A DNA stretch of 34,092 nucleotides from a virus. The notes beneath the pieces were generated by a model. It was given only the letters and a program-made list of their open reading frames with translations, was not told the DNA's origin and ran no database searches. The stretch's first letter is position 1, and each line of letters starts with the position of its first letter. Where the stretch lies: positions 1-34,092 of the IMG/VR virus record IMGVR_UViG_3300032088_000038. One strand, 5' to 3'. A program made the position numbers and the translations under genes. This document shows, in pieces, positions 16,514-25,900 of this stretch.

Positions 16514-16529
16514 TGTTATAAGTATACGC
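16514..16529 (+). promoter_or_regulatory. Putative phage promoter, 16-bp motif copy 2
   Basis: TGTTATAAGTATACGC lies 33 bp upstream of the first replication gene in the divergent gap between portal and helicase. It matches the copies at 12276 and 29286. It is the natural candidate for driving the long plus-strand block. Confidence 0.65.
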
Positions 16530-16562
16530 CATCGCCATTTATATTAAATAAAGGAGGTACCT

Positions 16563-18434
16563 ATGGCAGACGTATCTGTGGCTAAATCCTCCTCAGGGTT
16601 ACCACTAGTACTAATTAGAAACGTTCAACCAGTAGAAGTACCCGCTGTGCGCAGCATATACGGTATTTCTAAGAAAGGCAATACCTGGTTTGCACCAGGC
16701 TTCTTACCCTTTGCAGAATGGGTTCTAGAAGATATAGATAGCATGTCTGCAGTTAGCACTCTCAATAAAGATAAGTCAGTACATGACCTTAAGCTTAAAG
16801 TTACTAGAGATATCAATAGTATGGCTAGCTATGATCTTAAAGGATATGCCCCTCCGATAAAACCATACGACCATCAGATAGAAGCCCTGAGCCTAGTTAT
16901 ACATATGCCCAGGATGGGTTTGTTCCTAGACCCTGGGTTGGGTAAAACAAAGATAGGCTGTGATCTAATACAGCATACTAGATCCGAGAAACCCAATAGT
17001 TTATGGCTAATAATAGCCCTAAAGGTAAATCAGTTTACCTGGGCTAAGGAGATGGACTTCCACTCTAAAGGATCCCTTCAGTTAATACCTATAACGGCCA
17101 CGGGTAAGTCTAGAGAAAAGAAGATAGCTGAGGCTCTGGCGGTAGCTAACTGTGCGGGTTTAGTAGTAACCTACGATACCTGTAGAGTAGCTAAGCAATT
17201 GCTAATAGATAAGGTACCTTTCACAGATACCATATTAGATGAGTCACATAGCATTAGGACCCCTAGATCAGGCAAAACAAAGGCTGTTCTGGAGGTTATT
17301 AACTCTAAACCTGTAGAACGTAGAGTTCTATTATCAGGTACGCCCTCTCTAGGATCACCACAACATCTCTGGGCACAGTTAAAAGTACTGGGTGACTTCA
17401 CAGTCCCTAACTCTTGGCACTTTATAAACCAATATGCCATACGCTCTCCCTATAATAAGCACATTATTACAGGGTACAAGAACTTGGATGAATTAAATGA
17501 TCTAGTAACGTCAGTTTCTCTTAGGAAGACAGCAGATGAATGTCTGGATCTCCCTACTAGGACTACTCAGATAATAGAGGTTCCTCCTAGTCCTAAGACT
17601 AAGAGGTTATACAATACCACTGTTAGGAAAATGCCCATAACTGTGGGGGGTTTAACTCTAGGTGAGGTTCCAAACCCCCTAACAGTGATGACTAGGTTGG
17701 CCCAGCTGTCGATGGGTTTTGCCTATAAGTCTAGAAAAGACCCAACCCTGTGTGATGGATGTCCTCAGTTAGATAGGTGCGTCTCTAATAACTACCAGCC
17801 CTACACCAGTAATTGTTTAGTTATTTCTAAAGACCCAGGTAGAGACGTAGGTTTAGTAGGTAGCGCAGAGGTACTAGATTCAGTGGTTGAGTTAGTATCT
17901 AGCCATATACAAGCTCAAAAGAAAGTTATAGTATGGGCCAAGCACCAATGGGTGATAGTTACGTTGATGGATAAATTGAAGTCATTAGACGTTCCTGTAT
18001 TCCGGTACGACTCTACTACTAAAAGCCACTCTACTATAGAGGATAGCTTTAATACGTCTAGTGACGGCATAATAGTAGCTCAGATATCTATGGGTATTGG
18101 GGTGACTTTCAAAGCACCTGTTATGGTATATGCGGAGTTATCTTGGTCTCTGGATCACTGGCTTCAATCCTTGGATAGAAACTATGGTATACGGGCTAAG
18201 GGTTTAGGTAAATTACTAGTACAGGTAGTTGTATTACGTGGTAGTATTAGTCACAGTTCAATGAAACTATTACAGTCAAAGATCGACGTAACTTCCCTGA
18301 TGAGTAAATCAGTAGAGTGCGTGGGTTGTGACAAGGTAGTAGAGTGCCTATCGAAGAACATAAGCCCCTTCGATATAGAATGCGTACTCTCAGCTAGTTC
18401 CACAAAGAAAACTTTAGCTATTTCAGCTATATAG
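16563..18434 (+). CDS. SF2 (SNF2-like) DNA helicase/translocase
   Basis: This 623-residue protein has the superfamily 2 order of motifs: a Q-like PYDHQ (101-105), Walker A DPGLGKTK (123-130), motif II DESH (226-229) and motif III LSGTP (257-261). The second RecA-like domain includes ISMGIGVTFKAPVMVYAELSW and ends with the LQSLDRNYGI motif VI region. A Cys-rich insert (CDGCPQLDRC...C) at about 398-420 may bind metal. AAAGGAGGT precedes the ATG. It probably remodels or unwinds DNA during replication or recombination, as first gene of this operon. Confidence 0.88.
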   Translation: MADVSVAKSSSGLPLVLIRNVQPVEVPAVRSIYGISKKGNTWFAPGFLPFAEWVLEDIDSMSAVSTLNKDKSVHDLKLKVTRDINSMASYDLKGYAPPIKPYDHQIEALSLVIHMPRMGLFLDPGLGKTKIGCDLIQHTRSEKPNSLWLIIALKVNQFTWAKEMDFHSKGSLQLIPITATGKSREKKIAEALAVANCAGLVVTYDTCRVAKQLLIDKVPFTDTILDESHSIRTPRSGKTKAVLEVINSKPVERRVLLSGTPSLGSPQHLWAQLKVLGDFTVPNSWHFINQYAIRSPYNKHIITGYKNLDELNDLVTSVSLRKTADECLDLPTRTTQIIEVPPSPKTKRLYNTTVRKMPITVGGLTLGEVPNPLTVMTRLAQLSMGFAYKSRKDPTLCDGCPQLDRCVSNNYQPYTSNCLVISKDPGRDVGLVGSAEVLDSVVELVSSHIQAQKKVIVWAKHQWVIVTLMDKLKSLDVPVFRYDSTTKSHSTIEDSFNTSSDGIIVAQISMGIGVTFKAPVMVYAELSWSLDHWLQSLDRNYGIRAKGLGKLLVQVVVLRGSISHSSMKLLQSKIDVTSLMSKSVECVGCDKVVECLSKNISPFDIECVLSASSTKKTLAISAI

Positions 18435-18444
18435 GAGACAGATA

Positions 18445-19197
18445 ATGGGTTACACTTTACCTAGAAAATACCTATCTGCATCACAAATAACCAAATACTT
18501 GTCATGCCCCCAGCAGTATTATAGACAATATGTCTTAGATGAAAGACCCGATACACTTAGGCCCGTGTCTATGTCCGTAGGGTCTTCAGTGCATAAGTTA
18601 GTAGAAAATAAACTATGCGGTTTAATAAGCGGAGCTGATTTAACCGAGGCTGAGCTATATCAAGAGACTAATTTAGGGGCTTTTTTTGAAGGAAGTGACC
18701 TAGAAGAACAAGAACCTGAGTACTGGACCAATTATGCGAAAATTTTGTACAAAACCTGGTATAAGGGAGTAGGTACGTCCATAATGCCTGTAGAATCCGA
18801 ATTGAAGTTCGAATCTTTGGTAGGAGACGTACCAGTTCTAGGGTACATCGACTACATTGATGCTAGCTCAGGTAAGTTAGAGATATGCGACCTAAAAGTC
18901 GTTAAGCGCTCTAAGAGCGAGGCTGATTGTAGGAATAGCGTGCAGCTAGCCATGTACGCTATCACACAGGAAAATTCTTGTGTGAGATTTGATAGTGTAG
19001 TAAAAACAAAAACTCCTAAAGTAGGTGTGTCTCGATACACATTTACTAAGTCAGAATTAGGGTATTTCACTGACTTGATAGGAGAGGTAGCTACAAACAT
19101 TAGTGCTGGTAATTTCCCTATGACCAGCCCTACTCAATGGGTATGCGCCCCTAAGTGGTGCGACCATTTTTCAACCTGCAGAGGAGCAGAAAGATAA
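18445..19197 (+). CDS. Cas4/RecB-like PD-(D/E)XK nuclease, copy 1
   Basis: This 250-residue protein starts with SASQITKYLSCPQQYYRQYV and VGSSVHKLVE (His50), then GYIDYID (Asp136), DLK (Asp149, Lys151) and QLAMYA (Gln167), the RecB nuclease-domain order. One N-terminal Cys (Cys21) and three C-terminal Cys (234, 239, 245) are placed as in the iron-sulfur cluster of Cas4/AddB. It likely processes DNA ends. It follows the SF2 helicase by ten bases. No CRISPR array or other Cas gene is present. Confidence 0.88.
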   Translation: MGYTLPRKYLSASQITKYLSCPQQYYRQYVLDERPDTLRPVSMSVGSSVHKLVENKLCGLISGADLTEAELYQETNLGAFFEGSDLEEQEPEYWTNYAKILYKTWYKGVGTSIMPVESELKFESLVGDVPVLGYIDYIDASSGKLEICDLKVVKRSKSEADCRNSVQLAMYAITQENSCVRFDSVVKTKTPKVGVSRYTFTKSELGYFTDLIGEVATNISAGNFPMTSPTQWVCAPKWCDHFSTCRGAER

Positions 19198-19199
19198 AT

Positions 19200-20297
19200 A
19201 TGGACATTAATTTTCCAACAGTAGATGCGACAGCAATCAAGCGTCGTTACGTGTTAGTAGACCTTGATTCTCTAGAGTACAAGACTCCTGGGGATACAGA
19301 CATTCTTCAGAGCCGTGAGTTTTATGGTACTGAAGAAGAGATTAGTTCCATGAAGGAATCTATCCAAGCAAAGGGTCTCCTAGAGAGTCCTATCGTCATG
19401 GATAATGACGAGGGTAGTGGCTACAGAGTACTAGAGGGCAATCGTCGTTGTCATGTACTCAACTTGTTGGTAGATGAGGGTATTGTCGCTACGGATAGTG
19501 GTAAAGCTCTAACGAAAGTTAGAGTGGAGGTACAACCTAGTATCAATGCTATAGTGGAAGATACCTTTCAAGATTGGTTTAGTTTAAACCAAGAAGTTAG
19601 CGAAGAAGTTCAGGCTGAGTGTCGTGCACACATCCGAAAGCAAGTTCAGTTAGAGCTTGGCCAAGATGCTATGATCCGTAACACCCAGCGTTTGAACTGG
19701 TCTGCGATAGAACAGGCTCGTCAAATCAAGCTGCAGATGGATGGCGGTACTTCCCTAGAGACTTGTTCTAAGAACTTTGGTCTGGCCGTACAGACCATTA
19801 AGACCCGCCTCTCTCTACTCAGTAAAGAAGCGGAGATGCCTGAGGTAATTCAGGCAGCCGAAGAGGAAGAGATCACTATTAGCGTTGCTAAGCTCATCGC
19901 TAACGTTAAAGACGAGGATGCCCGTAGTGAGATCTTGGAGACTGCTAAAGGTTCGAATGAGGCTAAGCCTACTACGGACGAGGTTAAAGAGCTCATTGAC
20001 ACCAAGCACAACGAGAACGTTGCCGCAGGCGGTGAAGGCATCAAAGCCCAAGATCGTAAGAAGCGTGCGGTGAAAGCACCCAAGACAGCGGTTCGCACCA
20101 GCGAAGAGCTGTTGGAGACTGTTCAAAGTTTGGCGGCTACTCGATTGGTGTTAATCGCTGATAGTGAGAATGCAGTTAGTGAGAACGCAGCTTTGGATCT
20201 TAAGGTAGCAATCCAGGTTCTACAATGGGTGCTGGATCCTAAAGATGACAATGATTTAGAGACTATCGTGCTTGGGGAAAACTCAGACGAGGATTAG
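19200..20297 (+). CDS. ParB-like nuclease-domain protein
   Basis: The start is set at ATG 19200 (MDINFPTVD, 365 residues), with AGGAG in the end of the preceding gene. An upstream in-frame ATG lies inside that gene. Residues about 15-95 resemble the ParB/Srx fold: a VDLDSLEYKT strand, GTEEEISSMKESIQAKGLLESPIV, then the EGNRR box (79-83). A helix-turn-helix-like segment (SLETCSKNFGLAVQTIKTRL) follows, then an acidic helical tail. No ParA is seen, so plasmid-type partition is not supported; a DNA-binding replication or transcription role is possible. Codon use (cgt, atc, gag) is unlike most neighbours. Confidence 0.8.
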   Translation: MDINFPTVDATAIKRRYVLVDLDSLEYKTPGDTDILQSREFYGTEEEISSMKESIQAKGLLESPIVMDNDEGSGYRVLEGNRRCHVLNLLVDEGIVATDSGKALTKVRVEVQPSINAIVEDTFQDWFSLNQEVSEEVQAECRAHIRKQVQLELGQDAMIRNTQRLNWSAIEQARQIKLQMDGGTSLETCSKNFGLAVQTIKTRLSLLSKEAEMPEVIQAAEEEEITISVAKLIANVKDEDARSEILETAKGSNEAKPTTDEVKELIDTKHNENVAAGGEGIKAQDRKKRAVKAPKTAVRTSEELLETVQSLAATRLVLIADSENAVSENAALDLKVAIQVLQWVLDPKDDNDLETIVLGENSDED

Positions 20298-20977
20298 GTG
20301 CTCTCTGGGTAATGATAGGATAGCCATAGACTTAGCTTATCTAAGGCGTTAGATCTTATTTGTCTTACACGTTCAGAGGATAAACCTAAGTCTTTACTCA
20401 TAGTACGTAGGGAACTGGCCTTAGCTTCGGGATCATGTAAGCTAAAAGATCTGGTTATAATATAACGCTCTCGATTGGAGAGGAATCTTAGCCATATCTG
20501 AGCTATGACTTTACGTTGTTGAGACTCTAGGTCTTCAAGCAGATCTACCTCATAGGATCCTTCCGATAAGCAAGAATCATCTTCGTACTGGCTTTGAGGC
20601 TTAGAAGAGGGGGTTCTGACCAAACCGGAAAAGGTTTTACGCATAGTCATCATAACCCAGTGTCCTGCATAGGTGCAAAACCTAGTTCCATATGCAGGGT
20701 TGAACTTGTCCAAGGCTAGAACCAAACCTACGTTACCATTGGCTATCAATTCACCTAGTAATTCCGGGTCTTTACGATCCCACATGGTCTTAGCCATACT
20801 GAATACTAAGCGAAGATTGGACTCTAAAATACGGGTCTTTAACTCTTGTTTGCGAGACACCAATGTGCTATCTTCATGATACTCTTTTAGTAAGGAATCT
20901 TCTTCCTTGCGAGGAAGTATTTCAACTTTAGAAAGGGCTTTATAATAGATGTCTAGTAAGTCAGCTTCATCGGTCAA
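20294..20977 (-). CDS. Sigma-70 family RNA polymerase sigma factor
   Basis: This 227-residue protein has region 2 (ELIANGNVGLVLALDKFNP, then GTRFCTYAGHWVMMTMR, about 76-113) and a region 4 helix-turn-helix (LRTMSKDLGLSSERVRQIRSNALDKL, about 190-215). It lacks regions 1.1 and most of region 3. It would direct host RNA polymerase core to phage promoters; whether it can bind the phage RNAP is unknown. It is on the strand opposite to its neighbours. Its stop overlaps the ParB-like stop by four bases (convergent), and its 5' end overlaps the next plus-strand gene. RBS GAGGAG lies about 13 bases before ATG. Confidence 0.9.
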   Translation of the reverse strand: MTDEADLLDIYYKALSKVEILPRKEEDSLLKEYHEDSTLVSRKQELKTRILESNLRLVFSMAKTMWDRKDPELLGELIANGNVGLVLALDKFNPAYGTRFCTYAGHWVMMTMRKTFSGLVRTPSSKPQSQYEDDSCLSEGSYEVDLLEDLESQQRKVIAQIWLRFLSNRERYIITRSFSLHDPEAKASSLRTMSKDLGLSSERVRQIRSNALDKLSLWLSYHYPEST

Positions 20978-21434
20978 GGTGGTCTCCTCTCTTGATCAGG
21001 GGATTACAGGGCATCTGTATACGGCCGATCGAAAATTAGGTAGTAAGTTAGAATGTGTTCCTCTGAAGATGAAAGTCTACAGAGAACACCCCTCTGGGTG
21101 TAGTAGCAATAACTTGTTAACAAATAAAACAAACACTAAGACTTGTTTAAACTGTTCGAGTTACCCCTTAAGAGATATCACGAACCCTTGCAGTTTGAAA
21201 TATCTTTTAGAAGCTCTATCAAATGAATTAGAGTTGTTAGAAATAGAATTCTCAGATAACAATGTCCACCTAGGTGAGGCTTTGTACAGAGTGATGTCTA
21301 CTGTGTGGACTGAGCCTGGAGATATTCTAATTAGTTTAGAAGTTAAAAGGGGAGATTTCGTGGTAACAAGAAGCCACAGATCACCTAGTAAATTACAAAG
21401 AGAAAAGGCGCAAGCCTTATTAAACAAAGGATAA
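20949..21434 (+). CDS. Unknown small Cys-containing protein
   Basis: This frame codes 161 residues from ATG 20949, but that start overlaps the sigma gene on the other strand. ATG 21069 (MKVYREHPSG, 121 residues) is an alternative with no better RBS. Cys residues (CVPL, GCSS, CLNC, PCS) within the first 80 residues suggest a metal-binding knuckle. The C-terminal half looks like an alpha/beta domain with a basic end. It sits nine bases before the SSB-like gene. Function is unknown. Confidence 0.6.
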   Translation: MSSKSASSVKVVSSLDQGITGHLYTADRKLGSKLECVPLKMKVYREHPSGCSSNNLLTNKTNTKTCLNCSSYPLRDITNPCSLKYLLEALSNELELLEIEFSDNNVHLGEALYRVMSTVWTEPGDILISLEVKRGDFVVTRSHRSPSKLQREKAQALLNKG

Positions 21435-21442
21435 AAAGTCAC

Positions 21443-22138
21443 ATGGCTGATTTTAGAAAATTATTTGCAAAGATGCAAAGTGTAGAACCTGCTCGTGAAG
21501 AACGAGCTTATATCAAAGTCCCTGGAAAGCATACTGTGCGGATCTTGACAGTAGAAAATCGTGAGTCTCAGCAGGGTAAGGACCTGGTTATCATTGAGTA
21601 CCGCGTTACAAACTCAGACGGCTATGCCGTAGGGGACGGTCTTAAGCAGATCTTTGCCTTGAGCAACGAGCAATCGTGGCGCATTGAACAAAACCTGGGG
21701 TTGATTAGAGCGCTTATCAACGCAGCTATTCCTGGAGTATCTCTAGATCAAGAGATCTTTGAGAATAGCATTTCAGGCGGACCGCAGTCAGCTCTAGCTG
21801 GTAAATCGGTTACTATTATAGCTACTGAGAAGTTGCCTCAAAAGGATAAACTCGTGAGTCTATCCAATGAACAAGCTGGGATGGTGCTTACAGAAGCCGT
21901 AGGCGATCTCACTGAGAAAACTAAGTTGACCGAGGCTAACGTTGCAGCTTTGTTAAACGAAGGTATCAGCTCAGCTAGAGTTGTTAGACCCTACATCAGC
22001 TTCTCTTACAGAGCTGCCCAAAATGCAGCAGTTGAGCCAGCAGTTACTACAGAAGTTACTACAGCAGTTACTACAGCAGTTACTGCGGCTGAAGTAAGTG
22101 CAGATACTGACGAGGATGAGCCCCCCTTCGACATCTAA
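21443..22138 (+). CDS. Single-stranded DNA-binding-like protein
   Basis: This 231-residue protein has an N-terminal beta-rich part (KVPGKHTVRILTVENRESQQG...IIEYRVT) like phage OB-fold ssDNA-binding proteins, a middle helical region, a Thr/Val/Ala linker (about 195-220) and an acidic tail DTDEDEPPFDI. The tail resembles the SSB C-terminal peptide that recruits partners (usually ending DIPF). It is adjacent to nuclease, primase and polymerase genes, fitting a replisome role. Codon use suggests high expression. The OB assignment is by pattern only. Confidence 0.7.
   Translation: MADFRKLFAKMQSVEPAREERAYIKVPGKHTVRILTVENRESQQGKDLVIIEYRVTNSDGYAVGDGLKQIFALSNEQSWRIEQNLGLIRALINAAIPGVSLDQEIFENSISGGPQSALAGKSVTIIATEKLPQKDKLVSLSNEQAGMVLTEAVGDLTEKTKLTEANVAALLNEGISSARVVRPYISFSYRAAQNAAVEPAVTTEVTTAVTTAVTAAEVSADTDEDEPPFDI
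22041..22087. repeat. 12-bp coding repeat in the SSB linker
   Basis: Four copies of a 12-bp unit (gttactacagca and variants) encode the VTTE/VTTA linker between the core and acidic tail. This is a typical slippage-prone spacer. Confidence 0.8.
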
Positions 22139-22186
22139 TAGCCCTCAGGTAGGTTACTAAACCCTTGCTATGGAAGGAGGCGAGCC

Positions 22187-22984
22187 ATGTCTCGTTTTTT
22201 TAGCTCAGGAGCTATAGAATTTGGGCCTTGGAGCCCCAGTAAAGCAGGAGTACTCAAAGAGTGCCCGTTAAAGTTTATTTGGCAATATGTTGAGAAACCT
22301 AAGTTATCCGCTGATGAGACTAGAGTTAGTGACGACCTACCTCTAGTCATGGGCTCAGCCGTACATAAGTACGCTGAGCACCTAGTTAATGGCATACCCT
22401 CCCATGAGGCAGAGGCGGACGCCTTTAAAGAAGTACCTCTTACTAGACGTAATAAACTTACTATACGTAGTCAGAAAAGAGGAATAGCCTCATTTGAAGA
22501 CAGAATGAGCGCTTTTAAAGGTAAACATAAAGTTATTCTAGATTCGGCTGAGTTACGCCTAGCCGTAATGCCTGATCTAAAATCTACAGAGTTCTGGAAC
22601 AACAGGTCAGCACTTAGAGGTATACTTGATAGACTTATAATAATAGAGAAGGGCGGTCAGAAGCACGCCATAGCTATAGATATAAAGACAGGTAGGGAGA
22701 GGCCTATAGATACATACTCCCTACAATTAGAATCATATGGGGTATTACTGCATAGTGCATACGACTTAAAATCAGTTTCCATGGCAGCTTACTTTTCAAG
22801 CACAGGCGAACTGGTGTGGCATTCTAGAAAAGTAATGAAGTCAGATATTGTAGCTGATAATCCTGTATTCACTACTATAAATGAGCTGGTAGAAACCATA
22901 GACCCTAGCGGGTATAAGGTAGGTAGGCAATGTAATTGGTGTAATTACAAACTACTTTGTGAGAAAGAGAGGGACTCTCTGTGA
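22187..22984 (+). CDS. Cas4/RecB-like PD-(D/E)XK nuclease, copy 2
   Basis: This 265-residue protein has WSPSKAGVLKECPLKFIW, MGSAVHKYAEH (His60), GILDRL (Asp148), IDIKTGRERP (Asp165, Lys167) and LQLESYG (Gln180). Cys26 together with Cys249, Cys252 and Cys258 form the four-Cys Cas4/AddB cluster pattern. It is only distantly similar to the nuclease at 18445-19197, so the two are old paralogs or separate acquisitions. A clear AAGGAGG precedes the start. The end overlaps the primase-helicase start by four bases. Confidence 0.88.
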   Translation: MSRFFSSGAIEFGPWSPSKAGVLKECPLKFIWQYVEKPKLSADETRVSDDLPLVMGSAVHKYAEHLVNGIPSHEAEADAFKEVPLTRRNKLTIRSQKRGIASFEDRMSAFKGKHKVILDSAELRLAVMPDLKSTEFWNNRSALRGILDRLIIIEKGGQKHAIAIDIKTGRERPIDTYSLQLESYGVLLHSAYDLKSVSMAAYFSSTGELVWHSRKVMKSDIVADNPVFTTINELVETIDPSGYKVGRQCNWCNYKLLCEKERDSL

Positions 22985-25900
22985 AAGACCTTCCTGTAAA
23001 GAAGTTATGGGAGGATATATCTCTATCCCAGTGGAAAGATATACTTACTCAGATAGGGGCGGGTAATTCTTGGAAGATTAAAGGTAGGTCTTTACACGGC
23101 AACTGTCCTTTCCCAGGACATAGAGATGCTAGGCCTTCCTGTTGGATAGTACCTGATAAGGGGTTTGTTAAATGCTTCGGTTGCCAGAAGTATCAATCTA
23201 ACGCCTTGTTATTTATTAGCCAAGTAGGAAAACTTAGCTGGAGTGGGGCGGCTAGGCTACTTAGGTCTAAGGGTGTTAAGACTTTCCCTAAAGCAGTAGA
23301 AAAGAAGCTAGCGGAAGAAGAGATCAGGCATGCTACTAAGGAAGAACTGTTCTACGCCTGTAATAAAGCCTTGGTTGAAGCCTCAGAGAATAGAGATGAT
23401 CAGAAATATTTATTTGCGCAAAGTTGTATCAAGTACTTAGAATCTAGGGGCATTTCCGCAGATACATTCAAGAACCTACCTATAGGAGTATTACCTCCAG
23501 GGGTAATGCTAAACCAGCATGTACGTAGGACTCAGGAAGTATATAACTATGCAAAGCCCGTACTAACACCTAACTACATAGGCGCTTTAGTATTCTGCTA
23601 CCACAAAGCTCCTTCAGAAATAAGTAGGTTTAAGGTGAGAGCAGACTTCATGCGGCAGAACAAAGCATTGAAGGATGAGCAGTTCATACCGGACCCAGAG
23701 GAAGACGGTATTGGATTTCTAGGATTAAAGAACTTTATGGGTAGTATGGGTAAACCCTCTGCTGCAGGGTTACCTGCTGTACTAGTTGAGGGTGAGTTTG
23801 ATGCCTTAGCCCACCTAGTTAACTACCTGAAGGGTATAACCTATGACATTGTGCTGGGTGTAGGCGGAGCTGGTTCATCTAGCCCCGATCTACTTAGAAA
23901 GACCTGCGGTATAACCAAGCTGTTGATAGTTGCAGATCATCCTGATCATGGGGGAGATGGTATAGCTAAATCCCTTATAAAATCTACCAGCTTATCCTGT
24001 AAGGTGTTCGACTGGCCAGAAGAGGTAAAGGCTAAAGACCCCCATGAAGCTATAGCTATACATGGGTGGGCCACCTGGATAGCAGCCTTAAATAAGCTCC
24101 TGCCTACCCAGACTACTGTAACGGAGAGGGCTAACTTCATATCAGCACACAAGTGGCTTATTGCCCAGACCAGAACAGATATGGAGAAGATAGATAAGGA
24201 CGATGTTGCGGAGGTAAAACGTATAATAGCGTCCAACGGATCTTGCCTTAGAGATCCCGATAGTCAAAGGCTGTACTGTATAGAAAGTAGTAAATTTGTG
24301 CCGCTGTCCTTAGGTACATTGTTGGAGCTAGTTGTAGGACAAGATGATAGTGAAGAGGGCTTTGTGTCTAGAATAACGCAAGCTCTAGCAGACGAGATAG
24401 TATTCATAGGTATAGAAGGGGTTAACTCTACTGAAAGTATAGTGAGGGGCTGGAGTAGAAAGACTAAGACTCCCTTAGCTTGGAGGGTAAGTAGAGTAAA
24501 TGAGTTATTAGGTAAGTTAGAATCAGAACTAGGTCCAGCAGCTGACTGGGTAAAAGGCAACGTAGGTATACCTAGACGATTAGCTTCTAGGAAAGTAGGG
24601 AAGAACACGGTAGCCCTAAACCTTATAGAACTAAATGCAAAGATGGAGAAGTACCTAAGGTTTGCTGTAGGGAGGATAATAAGGGGATTGCCTTCAATAA
24701 CGGGATTAGATGAGATGAAGGCCGGTGCTCACTACTTGAAATTATCTTTCTCAGAGGATGGTTCTGGGGAGGAAGAAGACTGTTGGGCTATAGTTAATGG
24801 GTACGATGTATATATAGGTAGATTTACTGAGGGCGGTATAACTTGGTTCATGCTAGACGGCCCTAAAGTGGGTAACTATACGTTTGATGTAGTAAAGAAG
24901 CCTTGGAGCAAGATAATAGATGGCTGTGACACGTTGCAGAGTGGATCACAGGTTGATCTAGAGGAGACCTATGATTTCTTAGTATGTGCCATACACAACT
25001 CTTGGACACTCAAAGGAGGGTTAGAAGACGCGGAGTACATAGCGGCAGCTATTATGTTAACCCCAGTAACAGGGTGTCTACCTCACCCCCTGTATACTAT
25101 GCTAAATGGACAAAGGGGTTCGGGTAAGTCAAAGCTGTTAGGTTTAGTTGGAGGTAAGGACCCTAGGTTCCGTTTATTAGAATCTACAATAGACATACCA
25201 GCTAGTTACACAGCGGCCGGTACTAGGAAAGACGTTAACCGTTGTGGCCTAGGGTTAGTACTAGATGAGTTCGAAGATACAGGAGATAACCGCCAGAGTA
25301 GGATGGTTCGAGAAATACTGATAGATATTAGAGAGCTAACCTCTAGTCCGTCTGCTAAGATAACTAGGGGTAATGCTGAGAGCAAGGAGGTAACTGAGTA
25401 TATCATCAAATCTATGATTTGGTGCTGTGGTATCCAGTACCTTAGGGATGAGGCTGACATATCCAGGTTCATGCAATTTGAATCTGTACGTAAGGAGGAC
25501 CATCCTGAGCCGCACTTAAACCTCATGCAATTATTTGGGGCTGAAACACTAACTCATTTTAAGAGAAACATAAGCTTAGGTATGTTCTCTAGAACTCAGG
25601 AGTTACGTAAGAATATACAAGAGTTGCAAACATACTACCATAAGCAAGAAGTCCGAGATACCATATCGGCTTACGCAGGTATATCTACGGTACCCACTCG
25701 ATTGTTGGATAGTATAGTAATAACTTCAGCGCTAATTAAGCTGGTTGGTAGGGACCCTCACTCCTATATAAAGAGAGTGGTTAGTAAGAAGATAGGATTG
25801 ATAGATAGGATAACAAGCTCTACTCACGCTAAAGATCTGTTAGATCAGATACTATCAGCTAGAGCAGAGTTAAAGAGGCCTGGTTCTGACTCTAGGACTA

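Noticed and set aside
18445-22984. Possible CRISPR-Cas locus because of Cas4-like proteins
   Set aside because: No array, Cas1, Cas2 or effector is present; such nucleases are common in phage replication modules.
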